DNA from: an uncultured SAR86 cluster bacterium
GTDB lineage: Bacteria > Pseudomonadota > Gammaproteobacteria > Magnimaribacterales > D2472
Direction: 5' to 3'
Assembly (NCBI GenBank): GCA_902596165.1
Contig: CACJSU010000007.1
Span: 1-64,000 of the forward strand
Length of the DNA: 64,000 bases
Part shown: positions 17,115 to 26,749 of the stretch, in pieces
Layout of the letters: the number at the start of each line of letters is the position of its first letter
How positions within the stretch are numbered: the first letter of the stretch is position 1
The notes under the pieces: model-generated
Told to the model about the DNA's origin: nothing
The model's database searches: none
What the model saw: only the letters and a program-made list of their open reading frames with translations
Position numbers and translations under genes: made by a program

Positions 17115-18073
17115 AGGCCAGCATTGTTTTTTTCTAATGCTCTCTCTGCTCGGTAACTAGAGCGAACCATAGGCCCAGAAACGACTTCCAAAAATCCTTT
17201 GGCTAATCCTATTGCACGATACCGATCAAATTCCTCTGGAGTTACCCATCGCTCTACTGGTAAATGATTTAAGGTTGGTCTGAGGTATTGACCCAACGTT
17301 AAGATATCTACTTTATTAGCAATGAGGTCATCCATGGTCTCTTCTATCTCAGCATCGGTTTCGCCTAAGCCTAATATCAAGCTAGTTTTGGTTAAAACAT
17401 TTGGATTAATTCTTTTTGATTCTGCTAAAACTTCAAGAGTCTGTTCGTACCCTGCTCTTATATCTCTCACCGGATGGGTAAGTCGTTTAACTGTCTCAAC
17501 ATTTTGAGCAAATACTTCCAGCCCACAATTGGCTAAAGTCTCAATAGAAGAAGATAAGCCTTTAAAATCTGGGGTTAAGGCTTCAACTGCAGTATCTGGA
17601 TTAAGCTCTTTGATGGCTTGAACGGTTTGTGCATAATGCTCAGCCCCACCATCTTCTAAATCATCCCTATTAACAGAAGTGAGAACCACATATTTAAGAC
17701 CCATGGTCTTAACGGCTTTGGCAGTATGCATGGGTTCATCTAAATCAAGCCAACCTTTAGGGTTGCCCGTATCAACTGAGCAAAATTTACATGCCCTGGT
17801 ACAGACAGATCCCATTAACATAAAAGTGGCTGTGCCAGCCGACCAGCACTCTGAAATATTTGGGCACATAGCCTCTTCGCAGACAGTGTTAAGGCGTTTG
17901 TCTTGGACTTGTTGTTTGACGGCATTAAAGTTTTTATCAAAAGTTGCTTTTACCCTAATCCACTCAGGTTTCTTCTGATTTGGAACCGATGCATGCTTGT
18001 TGGCTTTCTGACCATTTTTAACAGCTTTGATGCCATCTCGATTAATGATTTTTTGTGTTGGGATAATTTCCAT
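17111..18073 (-). CDS. lipA: Lipoyl synthase
   Basis: Radical SAM enzyme inserting two sulfurs into protein-bound octanoate. The auxiliary cluster cysteines are in [14 protein letters not shown] and the radical SAM cluster in [10 protein letters not shown]. The C-terminal R-S-S-Y-R motif that binds the auxiliary cluster is present (VRSSYRAE). 320 residues is typical. The start overlaps the lipB stop by one base in the operon uvrD-dctP-lipB-lipA. Confidence 0.96.
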   Translation of the reverse strand: MEIIPTQKIINRDGIKAVKNGQKANKHASVPNQKKPEWIRVKATFDKNFNAVKQQVQDKRLNTVCEEAMCPNISECWSAGTATFMLMGSVCTRACKFCSVDTGNPKGWLDLDEPMHTAKAVKTMGLKYVVLTSVNRDDLEDGGAEHYAQTVQAIKELNPDTAVEALTPDFKGLSSSIETLANCGLEVFAQNVETVKRLTHPVRDIRAGYEQTLEVLAESKRINPNVLTKTSLILGLGETDAEIEETMDDLIANKVDILTLGQYLRPTLNHLPVERWVTPEEFDRYRAIGLAKGFLEVVSGPMVRSSYRAERALEKNNAGL

Positions 18074-18678
18074 TAACTAAATAATAATTGCATTTCTTTT
18101 ATTGCGACTGATTCTACATCTTCAAGGGTTACATTTGAATCAAAATGACTAATTTGAGTGACTTCCAGACCTTCATAGCCACAGGGATTGATCAAACTAA
18201 AAGGGGTTAGGTCCATATCAACATTTAAACTGATACCATGATAACTTCGACCCTTCGAAATTCTTAGGCCGATAGAAGCTATTTTTTTATCCCCAACATA
18301 CACACCTGGCGCTCCTTTGACAAAAGAGCTTTCAATGTAGTAATGCTTGAGTATGTTTTGTATTAGGTTTTGTAAATTTTCAACCAGCGCCTTGGGTCCT
18401 AATTTCTTCTGTTTAATATCTAGTAAAAAATAAATGACTAGCTGACCTGGTCCGTGAAAAGTAACCTCGCCACCCCGATCAGTTTGGATGACTGGAATAT
18501 CTCCGGGATTTAGAACATGAGCATTGTCTGCTGCAGTTCCGAGAGTGAAGACTGGTGGATGTTCTAAAAGCCAAATTTGATCTTTGAAAAATTCAGCTTT
18601 TACCAATGAGCGCATTTGCTCATACGTATCTGCATAGGTTTGAGCGCCTAAACTCAGAAACTCAGGAGCTGTCGTCAC
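18073..18678 (-). CDS. lipB: Octanoyl-[ACP]:protein N-octanoyltransferase
   Basis: Transfers octanoate from ACP to lipoate-dependent proteins. Motifs are [10 protein letters not shown], the [15 protein letters not shown] active-site region, the lysine in [13 protein letters not shown] and the cysteine in [11 protein letters not shown]. The frame opens at ATG 18720, but that would overlap dctP by 59 bases. A GTG at 18678 gives 201 residues with the LipB core ([16 protein letters not shown]) intact and a 17-base overlap, so I prefer it. LipA follows immediately. Confidence 0.93.
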   Translation of the reverse strand: MTTAPEFLSLGAQTYADTYEQMRSLVKAEFFKDQIWLLEHPPVFTLGTAADNAHVLNPGDIPVIQTDRGGEVTFHGPGQLVIYFLLDIKQKKLGPKALVENLQNLIQNILKHYYIESSFVKGAPGVYVGDKKIASIGLRISKGRSYHGISLNVDMDLTPFSLINPCGYEGLEVTQISHFDSNVTLEDVESVAIKEMQLLFS

Positions 18679-19759
18679 TGTTGGTGCGCGCCTCAACAAA
18701 AGCGTCTTCGGCAATGGCATGAAAACTTTTTACTTCTGCCATAAAAGTTTTAAAAGAATCATAAACTTTTTTTACATCCGGATCATTGGCAGCAGAAGTC
18801 TCTAAGATCTCATCAGAAATAGCTCGAAATTCATTAATCACATCTTCCGGCAATTCTCTTAATTGCACATCGTGGTTGGTGATTAAATCCTGAAGCGCTC
18901 TGTTGTTTGATGCTGTGTACTCATCCAATAAATCTTGGTTTACTGCCTTGGCTGCTATCGTGACAATTGATTGGAGATGGGGTGGTAAGGAATTCCACGC
19001 ATCTAAATTAATGGTGAATTCCAGCATGGAGCCAGGCTCATGCCAGCCTGGATAATAGTAGTATTTGGCAACTTGTTGAAATCCAAAAGCAAGATCATTG
19101 TAAGGACCGACCCATTCAACCGCATCAATGGTGCCTGTTTGCATGGCGGTGTATAACTCGCCTCCTGGAATATTAACTGGGATGCCGCCGGCTCTTTTGA
19201 AGACTTCACCGCCAAAGCCTGGGAAGCGCATTTTTAATCCCTTGATATCATCGAGTGAATTAATTTCTTTATTAAACCATCCAAACATTTGGGTGCCGGT
19301 ATTGCCTCCAGGCAGAGGCTTCATGTTGAAAGGTTTATATAGCTCTTCCCAAAGCTCCAAACCTCCGCCCCGATTAACCCATGCATTAATTTCATCTGCA
19401 GTAAAACCAAATGGGACACCAGCAAAAAACTGTGCAGCTGGAACTTTGCCTTTCCAGTAATAAGCGCCGCCATGCCCCATTTCTACTGCGCCTGAAGAAA
19501 CCGCATCAAAGACTCCCATGGCAGGAACAAATTCTCCTGCTCCATAAACCGTTACCTTAAGTTGGCCTTGTGTCATTTCTTCAACTAATTTACTAAAACG
19601 TTCTGGAGCCATGCCTAGACCAGGATAATTCTTGGGCCAAGTGGTAACCAATGACCATGAAAAGTTCTGAGCTTTTGCCTTGCCCGCTGTGCTTTTCTCT
19701 GCCTGTCCACATGCCATAAGCAAACTTAAGACCAAACCAATAATTAAAAAATTTTTCAT
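18662..19759 (-). CDS. dctP: TRAP solute-binding lipoprotein, TakP/2-oxoacid type
   Basis: DctP-family periplasmic binding protein, 365 residues, with a lipoprotein signal (lipobox LMAC, Cys17). It resembles the TakP subgroup, which binds 2-oxoacids such as pyruvate or lactate-like acids: signatures are TTWPKNYPGLG, GGNTGTQMFGWF, the conserved arginine stretch LKMRFPGFGGEV and DAVEWVGPYNDLAFG followed by KYYYYPGWHEPG. It is coupled to uvrD (ATGA) and overlaps lipB. The matching DctQM genes are on the opposite strand beyond lipA. Ligand assignment is inferred from subgroup likeness. Confidence 0.9.
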   Translation of the reverse strand: MKNFLIIGLVLSLLMACGQAEKSTAGKAKAQNFSWSLVTTWPKNYPGLGMAPERFSKLVEEMTQGQLKVTVYGAGEFVPAMGVFDAVSSGAVEMGHGGAYYWKGKVPAAQFFAGVPFGFTADEINAWVNRGGGLELWEELYKPFNMKPLPGGNTGTQMFGWFNKEINSLDDIKGLKMRFPGFGGEVFKRAGGIPVNIPGGELYTAMQTGTIDAVEWVGPYNDLAFGFQQVAKYYYYPGWHEPGSMLEFTINLDAWNSLPPHLQSIVTIAAKAVNQDLLDEYTASNNRALQDLITNHDVQLRELPEDVINEFRAISDEILETSAANDPDVKKVYDSFKTFMAEVKSFHAIAEDAFVEARTNSDDSS

Positions 19760-21930
19760 CCTAACATCTCCAATTTAGCAAAGGCTAATACTAACCATTT
19801 GCTACCAGCTTTTTCAAAATTTATTTGAACTCTTGCTGATTCACCTGATCCCTCATAGTTTAAAACGACACCGATCCCAAAGGTAGGGTGAACTACCTTT
19901 TGCCCTAACCCAATGCCCACCTCATCTTTAAAGTCCATGGTCGATTTTTTTGGTTTTCGCACATAAGAAGTGGTCACAGATGCACGCGGTCTAATCTCTT
20001 CGATGAAAACTGCAGGGATTTCTTTTAAAAATCTTGAAGGCGGATTAAAGACATCGGATCCATGTAACCTTCTAGATTCTGCATGGGTTAAATAAAGTTT
20101 CTTCATGGCTCGAGTAATACCGACATAACAGAGCCTTCTTTCTTCTTCTAGTTGGGAGGGAGACTCAATAGACCTACCATGCGGAAACAAAGTTTCCTCT
20201 AAGCCAGTTATAAAAACCAATGGAAATTCTAGGCCTTTAGCTGAATGTAAAGTCATTAATTGAACAGCGTCTTGAAACTCATCGGCTTGGGTATCTCCAG
20301 CATCTAAGGAAACAGTATCTAGAAAGATTTCTGCAATCTCTTTGTGAGATTTTTCTTTTTCAAATGATTGCTCAAAGTTTTTTGCAGAAGTCACGAGCTC
20401 TTCAAGGTTTTCGATTCTTGTTTTACCTTTTTCTCCAGCTTCTTTTTTGTGGTACTGATAAAGACCAGATTTTTGGATAATCAGTTCCATCAAATCTGAC
20501 AGAGGAGTTGTATCAAGGAGTTCTATGCAATGGGTAATCAGCTCTAGATAGGCTCTAAGACCCTGACCAGCTTTGCCACCCATTTTCCCTTCATCAAGAA
20601 GTTTTGCTGCTGCTTTTATATATGACAAGTTATAGGCTTTAGCGGCATCTCTAATTTTTGCCTGAGACTTAACTCCGATCCCCCTGGTTGGATTGGCAAT
20701 AGATCTTTCAAATGCAGGATTGTCATGCGGGTTAAATACTACTTTCAAATAGCTCATGGCATTTTTAATCTCCATTCGTTCATAGAACCTAAGACCACCA
20801 TAAATACGATAAGGAATATTGATTCGCAAAAGTGCCTCTTCCAAGGCTCTGGATTGAGCGTTAGAACGATAAACAATACCCACATCTTGATAAAGCTCGC
20901 CACTGTCCATCCAGTTTTTAATGGTCCCAGCAATAAATCGTGCTTCATCCTGCTCGTTGTATGCTTGGTAAAGAGTTATGGGCTCGCCCTCAAGTGAATC
21001 TGTCCATAGGTTTTTCCCTAAACGATCCTGATTATTGTCTATCAATGCATTAGCCGCACTCAGGATTACACTGGTAGAACGATAGTTTTGCTCCAGTCGA
21101 ATAATTTTGGCTTTTTCGAAGCTTGCCTCAAAAGAGGCAATGTTCTCAACCTTAGCTCCTCGCCAACCATAAATCGACTGGTCATCATCGCCAACAGCAG
21201 TGATAGTCGAAGCCTCAGAGGCTACCTCTTTGAGCCAGTTATATTGAATGGTGTTGGTGTCCTGAAACTCATCTACCAAAACAGCTTTGAATCTGTTATG
21301 AAAAAAATCTTTGACAGTTTTATTGGTCTTAACTAGCTCATAAGCCTTCAGCAATAACTCGGCAAAATCTACTAAGCTATCATTAAGACAAGCTTCTTCA
21401 TAATGCATGTAAATGCCTTTAACCGTTTGAGCATAAAAGTCCCCATTATCATTTACCTTGTCAGCACGAATGCCCTCATCTTTCCAACTGTTAATTTGCC
21501 ATTGCATTTGTTTGGGTGGCCATGCCCCATCATCCAAGCCTGCTTCTTTTACTAAACGCTTGATAATCCTTAGTTGATCATCGCTATCTAAGATGGTGAA
21601 ACCAGAAATAAGATCTGCTTCTTTATAAAATCGTTTAAGGGTTCTGTGTGCTAAACCATGAAAAGTCCCACACCACATATCGCCTGCAGGAGATTGCAGC
21701 AACTCTTGAATTCTTGATTGCATCTCTTGCGCTGCTTTATTCGTAAAAGTTACTGCCATAATAGATGAGGGATTGAGACCCATGGCCTCAACATTCCACG
21801 CAATCCTATGAACCAGCACCCTCGTCTTACCCGAGCCTGCTCCAGCTAGCACTAAAAGACTTTTATCCTCTGAGGTCACCGCTTCTCTCTGAGGTTCATT
21901 TAAATTTTCTAGTATGTGAGAAACATCCAT
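19756..21930 (-). CDS. uvrD: UvrD/Rep-type DNA helicase II
   Basis: SF1A 3'-5' helicase of 724 residues. Walker A is LAGAGSGKTR (about residues 28-37), motif II is VDEFQDTN, motif III GDDDQSIYGWRGA, motif IV EQNYRS, motif V LMTLHSAKGLEF and motif VI CYVGITRAMKKLYLTHA. The C-terminal extension carries the Tudor-like GQKVVHPTFGIGVV, as in UvrD. It acts in nucleotide excision and mismatch repair. Its stop overlaps the dctP start. Confidence 0.95.
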   Translation of the reverse strand: MDVSHILENLNEPQREAVTSEDKSLLVLAGAGSGKTRVLVHRIAWNVEAMGLNPSSIMAVTFTNKAAQEMQSRIQELLQSPAGDMWCGTFHGLAHRTLKRFYKEADLISGFTILDSDDQLRIIKRLVKEAGLDDGAWPPKQMQWQINSWKDEGIRADKVNDNGDFYAQTVKGIYMHYEEACLNDSLVDFAELLLKAYELVKTNKTVKDFFHNRFKAVLVDEFQDTNTIQYNWLKEVASEASTITAVGDDDQSIYGWRGAKVENIASFEASFEKAKIIRLEQNYRSTSVILSAANALIDNNQDRLGKNLWTDSLEGEPITLYQAYNEQDEARFIAGTIKNWMDSGELYQDVGIVYRSNAQSRALEEALLRINIPYRIYGGLRFYERMEIKNAMSYLKVVFNPHDNPAFERSIANPTRGIGVKSQAKIRDAAKAYNLSYIKAAAKLLDEGKMGGKAGQGLRAYLELITHCIELLDTTPLSDLMELIIQKSGLYQYHKKEAGEKGKTRIENLEELVTSAKNFEQSFEKEKSHKEIAEIFLDTVSLDAGDTQADEFQDAVQLMTLHSAKGLEFPLVFITGLEETLFPHGRSIESPSQLEEERRLCYVGITRAMKKLYLTHAESRRLHGSDVFNPPSRFLKEIPAVFIEEIRPRASVTTSYVRKPKKSTMDFKDEVGIGLGQKVVHPTFGIGVVLNYEGSGESARVQINFEKAGSKWLVLAFAKLEMLG

Positions 21931-21972
21931 TAGGGGTTCATTTTTTAATCTAAGAAGCCTATTCTAACCTTT

Positions 21973-22815
21973 ATGCAAACTAAATTATTAAGAGAAATTA
22001 AAATAGCGCTGCCTAACTTGAGAAAATCTGAGGTCAAAGTTGCTGAATTTATATTAAACAAACCAAGTGCAATTATTGAGCTAACTACCGCCCAAGCTTC
22101 GAGCGAAATAGGTGTTAGTGAGCCAACCTTAATAAGATTTTGCAAAGCTGTTAATTTTGATGGCTTTCAAAAATTTAAACTTACTCTTGCTCAGCAACTG
22201 GCAGCAGATGACTACTTTCATTCGTATGAAATCGATCCTGAAGACTCTATTCAAAAGCTGACAGAAAAGGTGTTTGACAGCACCATCAGTGAAATTCTGA
22301 ACGTTAGATCGCAGCTTGATCAAGAAACACTTGAAGAAGCGATTGAAACTTTGGCCAATGCCAAAAGAGTAGAATTTTATGCATTTGGCGGTTCTGCACC
22401 CATAGCTATGGATGCCCAGCATAAATTTTTTAGATTGAAAATTCCATCTTCATGTATTTCTGATCCTCACATTCAATTTATGTCTGCAAACTCTCTCAAT
22501 GACAGAGATGTGGTTGTGGCCATCTCTCAATCTGGCAATACTGCAGCTTTGGTGGAAAGCATTAAAACAGTTAAAAGTTTCGGAGTAATCGTGATTGGCC
22601 TAATGCCATCAAACACACCCTTGTCGAGAATATGTGATATTTCGCTGGATATTGATGTTGGAGAAAATGCCAGATTAACCAGGCCACTAACCTCACGATT
22701 GGCTTATATGGCAATTATTGATGTTTTAGCGGTTGGAGTAGCTCAGCTTAAGCCAGAAGCACAAGATCATTTATTTAATATTGTGACCAGTCAGAATTCT
22801 TTAAAACTAAAGTAG
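21973..22815 (+). CDS. RpiR/HexR family transcriptional regulator
   Basis: N-terminal HTH_6 domain (about 1-77, with EIGVSEPTLIRFCKAVNFDGFQ) plus a C-terminal SIS sugar-phosphate-binding domain (about 110-260, with FYAFGGSAPIAMDAQHKFFR and ISQSGNTAALVE). The closing LTRPLTSRLAYMAIIDVLAVG resembles HexR, which senses KDPG and controls central carbon genes in many gammaproteobacteria. HexR assignment is likely but not certain, as no glycolytic gene is adjacent. It diverges from uvrD and abuts the convergent oxygenase gene without any gap. Confidence 0.85.
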   Translation: MQTKLLREIKIALPNLRKSEVKVAEFILNKPSAIIELTTAQASSEIGVSEPTLIRFCKAVNFDGFQKFKLTLAQQLAADDYFHSYEIDPEDSIQKLTEKVFDSTISEILNVRSQLDQETLEEAIETLANAKRVEFYAFGGSAPIAMDAQHKFFRLKIPSSCISDPHIQFMSANSLNDRDVVVAISQSGNTAALVESIKTVKSFGVIVIGLMPSNTPLSRICDISLDIDVGENARLTRPLTSRLAYMAIIDVLAVGVAQLKPEAQDHLFNIVTSQNSLKLK

Positions 22816-23457
22816 TTAATATCTAAGATTTTCTCTGAACCACAAATTGACCATCCATTTCTCACCCTTAATCACAGGCATTCCTCCATGGAGTGATCTT
22901 GGGTTAATTTTTGGATGAGTGGCGGCATCATTTAGCAAAGTATTATGAAAGACTACGGCGTCTCCTTTTTTAGGTGGAACGTTTACGCCAAGTTCTGGAA
23001 AGCCAGTCTCTCCTCCCTCCTCAACATCATTCAAATATGCAATAACCGTGATCATTCTTTGACCACCTGGTTCCCAATTATTTTTTCCATCTTCTGTTTC
23101 ATAATCAAATGAATCGAAATGCGGCTTGTATTCAGCGCCCTTTTTGTAATAAACAAGCTGATACTGCTCTGCATTTCTAATTGGCATTTGCACCAAGATT
23201 GAAAATCTTTTACTCACCTCGTGTACTATTTCATTAGCATCATGCTCTATCCAGCAATTTTCACTTGTTCTACTTTCATGCTGAATATGCTTGTCAGGAC
23301 TAATGACGGTCGAGGGTTTCAGCTTGCCATCTGAGGCTTGAATAAAAGCATCACATTCGTCATTGCTAAGAAAATTATCTACTACATACAAGATGGGATC
23401 AGCAGCATACATAGTAACGTTATCTGCAATTTTTTTTGGATATACTTGATCTGTCAT
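22816..23457 (-). CDS. 2OG-Fe(II) oxygenase, prolyl 4-hydroxylase-like
   Basis: P4Hc-type dioxygenase, 213 residues. The iron triad is H113 and D115 (PHFDSFDYE) plus H190 (SLHGGMPVI), and K200 in GEKWMVNLW is placed to bind the 2-oxoglutarate carboxylate. The middle section RMITVIAYLNDVEEGGETGFPELG is the characteristic collagen-type P4H core. The family hydroxylates proline in proteins or peptides. It diverges by 35 bases from a GlcNAc-transferase family gene, suggesting a paired modification. No signal peptide is seen, so it acts in the cytoplasm. Confidence 0.87.
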   Translation of the reverse strand: MTDQVYPKKIADNVTMYAADPILYVVDNFLSNDECDAFIQASDGKLKPSTVISPDKHIQHESRTSENCWIEHDANEIVHEVSKRFSILVQMPIRNAEQYQLVYYKKGAEYKPHFDSFDYETEDGKNNWEPGGQRMITVIAYLNDVEEGGETGFPELGVNVPPKKGDAVVFHNTLLNDAATHPKINPRSLHGGMPVIKGEKWMVNLWFRENLRY

Positions 23458-23492
23458 ATGAGATAATTGTAATTTAAAAAAAGTTTTCTATC

Positions 23493-24500
23493 ATGTCGAG
23501 AAAAATTTTTATTTCGGTAGCTTCTTATCAAGATCCATTGCTTCTTGAGACACTGTGCAGTGCCTACGAAAATGCAGAAAATAAAGACCTTCTTGTTTTT
23601 GGTGTTTGTGAGCAAGCAGACAATGGAATTGATGTCCAATCTATAAATTTTAAAGATCAGATTAAATATGAGTTATTAGATCCTGTCATGGCAAAGGGGC
23701 CTTGTTGGGCAAGGGCAAGAATTCAACGCCTGATAACAGATGAAGAATATTTTCTTCAAATTGACTCTCATACTATTTTTGCGAAAAGCTGGGATAGGAT
23801 TTTATTAAATTATCATTCGTGGTTAGAAAAATGCCTTGAAAATAGCTTTGTTATTTCTGGTTACCCTCGAGGGTTTAAACCTAACAAAGAGCTTACGACT
23901 TTTGAATTGAATACAGCTTATAAAGAAACTCTTGGAATAACATTTAGAGAAAAGAGAATGTTTGAGGATGGATACTATTCTATGCAAAAAAGCTTTCCTG
24001 CAAATACCGAGTTACCAGCCAAGGGACTGCTTGTTGCTGGGGGTTTTATTTTTGCTAAAAAAGAATTTACTAGTTTAATTCCTTATGACCCTAAATTCTA
24101 TTTTCATGGTGAAGAATTGAGCCTCGCGCTGAGGCTATATACAAACATGTGGGATGTTGTTCATATACCTAGAATTCCAATATTTCACTTATATACAGAT
24201 GTAAATAATATTCTTAGAAAACTCCATTGGGATCCTGAAGACGAAAAGAATAGAGCAATTAAGTGGAATGAACTTGATCGGCTTAGCAAATCTAGATTGG
24301 GGAATCTAATTAATAATAAATTAGAGCCTCCTTTTGGCTTGGGCTCATTAAGATCTGTTAAAGATTTTGGAATCCTTTCTGGGGTAGACCTACTAAATAG
24401 AAAAATTATTGATGAAGAAGTTGCAACAAATAGTTTCTGCTTTGAAGAAATTCAATCTAAGGTTGAACCATTTCACTCAATTAATTTTGAAAATGCGTAA
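23493..24500 (+). CDS. GT60-like GlcNAc glycosyltransferase
   Basis: 335-residue cytoplasmic protein matching the GlcNAc family (PF11397/GT60) that includes Dictyostelium Skp1 Gnt1, the UDP-GlcNAc:hydroxyproline transferase. Visible signatures are FISVASYQD, GPCWARARIQRL (about 69-80), the metal-site segment QIDSHT with D91 and H93, AGGFIFAKKEF, FHGEEL (206-209) and RLYTNMWDVVHIP. It diverges from the P4H-like oxygenase and is followed by a MazG-like gene. Donor sugar and acceptor are inferred from the family. Confidence 0.82.
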   Translation: MSRKIFISVASYQDPLLLETLCSAYENAENKDLLVFGVCEQADNGIDVQSINFKDQIKYELLDPVMAKGPCWARARIQRLITDEEYFLQIDSHTIFAKSWDRILLNYHSWLEKCLENSFVISGYPRGFKPNKELTTFELNTAYKETLGITFREKRMFEDGYYSMQKSFPANTELPAKGLLVAGGFIFAKKEFTSLIPYDPKFYFHGEELSLALRLYTNMWDVVHIPRIPIFHLYTDVNNILRKLHWDPEDEKNRAIKWNELDRLSKSRLGNLINNKLEPPFGLGSLRSVKDFGILSGVDLLNRKIIDEEVATNSFCFEEIQSKVEPFHSINFENA

Positions 24501-24524
24501 TTAAATAAACTTTTAGGAGAAAAA

Positions 24525-24941
24525 ATGAGCGACGATGTAAAAAAATTTTTAAATAGTTATGGAGATTTTGTTACAAAAGTAACAAGTGAGCCTAGTTTGA
24601 ATCAAAAGAGCTTAGATGCACGTATGAAAGAAATTGACTCTTCATCTCCAATAGAATCTGCAAGACTATTAACAGCTGCTCTTGGATTGGGCAGTGAGAC
24701 TGGTGAGTTTGTGGAAATAGTAAAGAAAATTTTCCTTCAAGGAAAGCCAGCATCAGAAGATAATATTTTTCATATGAAAAGAGAGCTTGGAGATATCATG
24801 TGGTATTGGGCTACAGCTTGTATGGCTTTAAAACTTGATCCCTATGAGGTTATCAAAGAAAACCAAGATAAGCTTGAAGCAAGATATGGAGAAAAGTTCG
24901 AAGTCGATCGAAGTGAGCACAGAAAAGATGGAGACTTATAG
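24525..24941 (+). CDS. MazG-like nucleotide pyrophosphohydrolase
   Basis: All-alpha NTP-PPase fold, 138 residues. The acidic metal motifs are ETGEFVE and, one helix later, ELGDIMWY, matching the E-x-x-E...E-x-x-D pattern. Members cleave NTPs or house-cleaning substrates to monophosphates. A strong Shine-Dalgarno (AGGAGA) sits seven bases upstream. It follows the glycosyltransferase after 24 bases, so co-transcription is likely. The specific substrate is unknown. Confidence 0.85.
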   Translation: MSDDVKKFLNSYGDFVTKVTSEPSLNQKSLDARMKEIDSSSPIESARLLTAALGLGSETGEFVEIVKKIFLQGKPASEDNIFHMKRELGDIMWYWATACMALKLDPYEVIKENQDKLEARYGEKFEVDRSEHRKDGDL

Positions 24942-24980
24942 AATAAAATTAAAAGCTTTCTTTGCTAAAGTTATCTTGGT

Positions 24981-25955
24981 CTAATAAGTAGATTTTTGGT
25001 TTAAATCTTTTACAGCCTCTTTAAATTCTGAGGTTAATTGACTTACTAAAGTTTGAACAGATGGTGAGTCTTTAATTGAACCTATGCCTTGACCAGAGCC
25101 CCAGATATCCTTCCATGCTTTTGCATCTGTATTGCCTCCAGATCCAAAGTTCATAGATGATTTGTCTGCCTCAGGGAGATTGTTGGGATCTAATCCAGCA
25201 TTTTCTACAGAACCTTTTAAATAGTTACCATGAACGCCGGTGAACAAAGAGGAATACACGATGTCATCAGCAGCACTATCAATCAGCATATCTTTATATC
25301 CTTGATCAGCATTGGCTTCTTCGGTAGCAATAAACCGAGTACCAAGGTATGCAAGATCAGCCCCTAAAGCAAGACTTGATGCAACTGCGCTTCCAGTGCT
25401 TATGGAACCCGAAAGGATAATCGTTCCATCAAAAAATTCTCTTACTTCTCTTACAAGGGCAAAGGGTGAAAGAGTACCAGCATGACCGCCAGCTCCAGCA
25501 CAGACCAAAATCAAACCATCAACGCCCTGTTCAGCAGCTTTTTTTGCATGCCTAACACTAATAACATCATGATAAACAAGTCCACCATAAGAATGGGCGG
25601 CTGTGACAATCTCTTCAGGCGGTCTGAGGGAGGTAATAATAATCGGCACCTCATGCTTTACACAGAGCTCCATATCACCCATCAATCTATCATTGGATGC
25701 ATGACAAATTTGATTAACAGCATAAGGCGCGATTGGTAAATCTGGATTCTCAGCTTTTGCTTGAGCCAATTCTTTTTTAATTCTGATCAGCCATTCCTCA
25801 AGTACGTGTTGAGGTCGTGCATTCAATGCAGGAAATGAGCCTACAATTCCTGCCTTACATTGAGCAATAACTAATTCTGGTCCTGAAACTAGAAAAAGTG
25901 GCGAACCAATAACTGGAATTGCTAAATTATCTTGTAAAATTTTAGGAAGTGGCAT
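24981..25955 (-). CDS. Nitronate monooxygenase family flavoprotein
   Basis: NMO/2-nitropropane dioxygenase family, FMN-dependent TIM barrel, 324 residues. The signature CAGAGGHAGTLSPFAL carries the catalytic histidine, and LSGSISTGSAVASSLALGADLAYLGTRFIATEE is the FMN phosphate region. The N-terminus IPVIGSPLFLVSGPELV is typical. Proteins of this type oxidise alkyl nitronates, though physiological substrates are often unknown. It converges on the MazG-like gene with a 39-base gap. Confidence 0.9.
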   Translation of the reverse strand: MPLPKILQDNLAIPVIGSPLFLVSGPELVIAQCKAGIVGSFPALNARPQHVLEEWLIRIKKELAQAKAENPDLPIAPYAVNQICHASNDRLMGDMELCVKHEVPIIITSLRPPEEIVTAAHSYGGLVYHDVISVRHAKKAAEQGVDGLILVCAGAGGHAGTLSPFALVREVREFFDGTIILSGSISTGSAVASSLALGADLAYLGTRFIATEEANADQGYKDMLIDSAADDIVYSSLFTGVHGNYLKGSVENAGLDPNNLPEADKSSMNFGSGGNTDAKAWKDIWGSGQGIGSIKDSPSVQTLVSQLTSEFKEAVKDLNQKSTY

Positions 25956-26023
25956 GCTAATCCTTTTTAGAAAAAAAGCTAGTTTAACTTAAGCCTTGAC
26001 GTTATTAAATAGCAGTTGAAGAA

Positions 26024-26746
26024 TTAAAAAAACTCATCTGCAACCCAGCTAATCGACCAGTTATGTCCCAGTCGATTCCCTTTATAAGTATCTGGAAGAA
26101 CAGTAACTAAACTGCCCTTGATATTGATTTGCTGAGGGTCTTCTAATAGATCTTTGAATGCGCTATCAAGTTGATGTTGGGTCCGCCATTCAAAAAGTGA
26201 TGAGTTTTTTGGAAGCATTGTAATGGGTTCATAGCCACATATCTTTGTAAGCATTGGCATTCCCAATAAAGGAGAAGCAACAACATGAACCTCTATTGGA
26301 GTATCGGCATTCCAATGTTTTAAAACATTGGCAACCAATATTCCTCCATAACTATGGCCCATTAATGTTACTTTTTTATAAGAACTATTTTGACTTAATA
26401 GATTATTAATCTCACTAGCTAACTCTTCTGCAGAGCTTTGAAAACATCCATTATCAGGCCATCGATAAAAGTGCATATGCTTCTGCTTTGTATCAATTGT
26501 CTTAATGGGATATATCCATTCATAGCCCTCACTGCTTCCTCCATGGACGGCAATAAAAACTTCCTGAGCCTCATCTTCACTTAGCTCCAATGCATTCAAG
26601 CCAAAAGGTAAATCAATTAGCCTCTTTCCCAATGTTTTAACAGAAATTTCATCACTCAAATCATTGAGCTGAATAGGAGGCTGAGGAGCATTGTTACAAC
26701 CAGTTAAAAAGAAAGTAGCAGCTAGGATATAAAAAATTTGTTTCAT
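26024..26746 (-). CDS. Alpha/beta-hydrolase lipoprotein
   Basis: 240-residue exported protein with a lipoprotein signal (LTGC, Cys17). The nucleophile elbow is LMGHSYGGILV at about residues 128-138, and FIAVHGGSSEGYEW forms the oxyanion-hole loop. The C-terminal NRLGHNWSISWV would supply the catalytic histidine. No closer family is recognised. It is the downstream partner of a GNAT gene (three-base gap) in a - strand series with an M20 peptidase. Confidence 0.75.
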   Translation of the reverse strand: MKQIFYILAATFFLTGCNNAPQPPIQLNDLSDEISVKTLGKRLIDLPFGLNALELSEDEAQEVFIAVHGGSSEGYEWIYPIKTIDTKQKHMHFYRWPDNGCFQSSAEELASEINNLLSQNSSYKKVTLMGHSYGGILVANVLKHWNADTPIEVHVVASPLLGMPMLTKICGYEPITMLPKNSSLFEWRTQHQLDSAFKDLLEDPQQINIKGSLVTVLPDTYKGNRLGHNWSISWVADEFF

Positions 26747-26749
26747 AGA

